From the NCBI GenBank assembly GCA_030836925.1, contig JAUPLK010000076.1, positions 1-7,400 on the forward strand: DNA of 7,400 nt. Direction: 5' to 3'. This document shows, in pieces, positions 7,133-7,400 of this stretch. Origin of the DNA: Pseudomonadota bacterium. GTDB taxonomy: Bacteria > Pseudomonadota > Gammaproteobacteria > Steroidobacterales > GCA-2729495. The position numbers and the translations under genes are program-made. The notes beneath the pieces are model-generated. The model was not told the origin of the DNA, did no database searches, and saw only the letters and a program-made list of their open reading frames with translations. Position 1 is the first letter of the stretch, and the number at the start of each line of letters is the position of its first letter.

Positions 7133-7400
7133 GCGTTGCCTGGCCATCGGCCTCTGCGCAGGCCTGCTCATGGCCGGCTGCACGGCCGTGCGACCCGCAA
7201 AGCCCGCGCCGCCACCGGCGCCGGTAGCAGGCAGACCGGTGGCAAAACCAGCACCGGCACCGGCACCGGCACCAGCGCCGGCGCCTGTACCCTCAACCGG
7301 CAATCCGCCTTTCTACGAAGTATTCGGCGAGCGCTACTTTGTCATGCCCAGCAGCGCAGGCTACCGTCAGACCGGTATCGCCTCATGGTATGGCAAGGAC
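7119..7400 (+). CDS. rlpA: Septal ring lytic transglycosylase / rare lipoprotein A RlpA, N-terminal part (partial)
   Basis: RlpA is an outer-membrane lipoprotein with a double-psi beta-barrel and usually a C-terminal SPOR domain; the Pseudomonas enzyme is a lytic transglycosylase acting on glycan without stem peptides. The visible 94 codons show a lipoprotein signal with LLMAGC (lipidated Cys C21, followed by Thr, so outer-membrane sorting is expected). A Pro/Ala-rich linker follows (about 27-60, including an Ala-Pro repeat at 45-56). The start of the barrel then appears: FYEVFGERYFVM and GYRQTGIASWYGKD, the SWYG motif being diagnostic. Catalytic residues and any SPOR domain lie past the window end. 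The ATG at 7119 overlaps the mltB end by 14 nt and gives a complete signal peptide; no strong ribosome-binding site is evident, so coupling is likely. Confidence 0.93.
   Translation, partial: MRHPERCLAIGLCAGLLMAGCTAVRPAKPAPPPAPVAGRPVAKPAPAPAPAPAPAPVPSTGNPPFYEVFGERYFVMPSSAGYRQTGIASWYGKD
7251..7286 (+). repeat. Hexanucleotide tandem repeat encoding (Ala-Pro)6 in rlpA
   Basis: Six consecutive 6-bp units encode Ala-Pro: three exact GCACCG copies, then GCACCA, GCGCCG and GCGCCT. It forms part of the extended linker between the lipidated Cys and the barrel domain of RlpA. Because the unit is two codons, gain or loss of copies would change linker length without shifting frame. The later units have diverged at third positions, which argues that the array is old rather than freshly expanded. 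Confidence 0.85.

Noticed and set aside
6911..7303. Gly-Ala repeat protein on the minus strand near the window end
   Set aside because: The Gly-Ala repeat is just the reverse-strand reading of the Ala-Pro repeat in rlpA, and the frame runs antisense into mltB.
1..7400. Mobile element, phage, defence or other accessory system
   Set aside because: No transposase, integrase, terminal inverted repeats, CRISPR-like arrays or unexplained gene-sized gaps are seen. All substantial coding space is accounted for by housekeeping genes.

Overview
The window is a GC-rich, tightly packed piece of bacterial core chromosome. It holds the cell-elongation (elongasome) cluster, with the start of the gatCA genes running away from it on the other strand. 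Gene content, divergent gat/mre layout, near-E. coli protein lengths and GC-rich codon use suggest a gammaproteobacterium. A contiguous mreBCD-mrdA-rodA-mltB-rlpA order fits Xanthomonadales, Nevskiales or similar lineages better than E. coli; this placement is inferred from gene order, not from a database search.

Layout: on the minus strand are gatC (149-436) and the 5' end of gatA (1-127, cut by the window edge). A 137-bp divergent intergenic region (437-573) carries a good sigma70-like promoter candidate for mreB and a -10-like box for gatC. On the plus strand follow mreB (574-1617), an 88-bp spacer with inverted repeats, mreC (1706-2599), mreD (2596-3087), mrdA/PBP2 (3097-4962), rodA (4959-6101), mltB (6098-7132) and the 5' end of rlpA (7119-7400, cut by the edge). 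From mreC onward, genes overlap by 4 bp (ATGA) at three junctions and by 14 bp at mltB/rlpA, and mreD/mrdA are 9 bp apart. This strongly suggests one transcript with translational coupling.

How the genes work together: MreB filaments on the inner face of the membrane organise the machine. MreC and MreD link them to RodA (glycan polymerase) and PBP2 (transpeptidase), which build lateral wall. MltB (lytic transglycosylase) and RlpA (outer-membrane lipoprotein; a lytic transglycosylase in Pseudomonas) handle glycan cleavage and wall maturation. GatCA belong to the tRNA-dependent amidotransferase and are functionally unrelated.

I see no mobile element, CRISPR array, tRNA/rRNA, defence system or frameshift, and every full-length gene is intact. 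I do not think the window contains an undescribed system. The most interesting details are a probable Cys-for-Asp variant of the PBP2 zinc site, a MltB without a lipobox beside a lipidated RlpA, and the inverted repeats in the mreB-mreC spacer.
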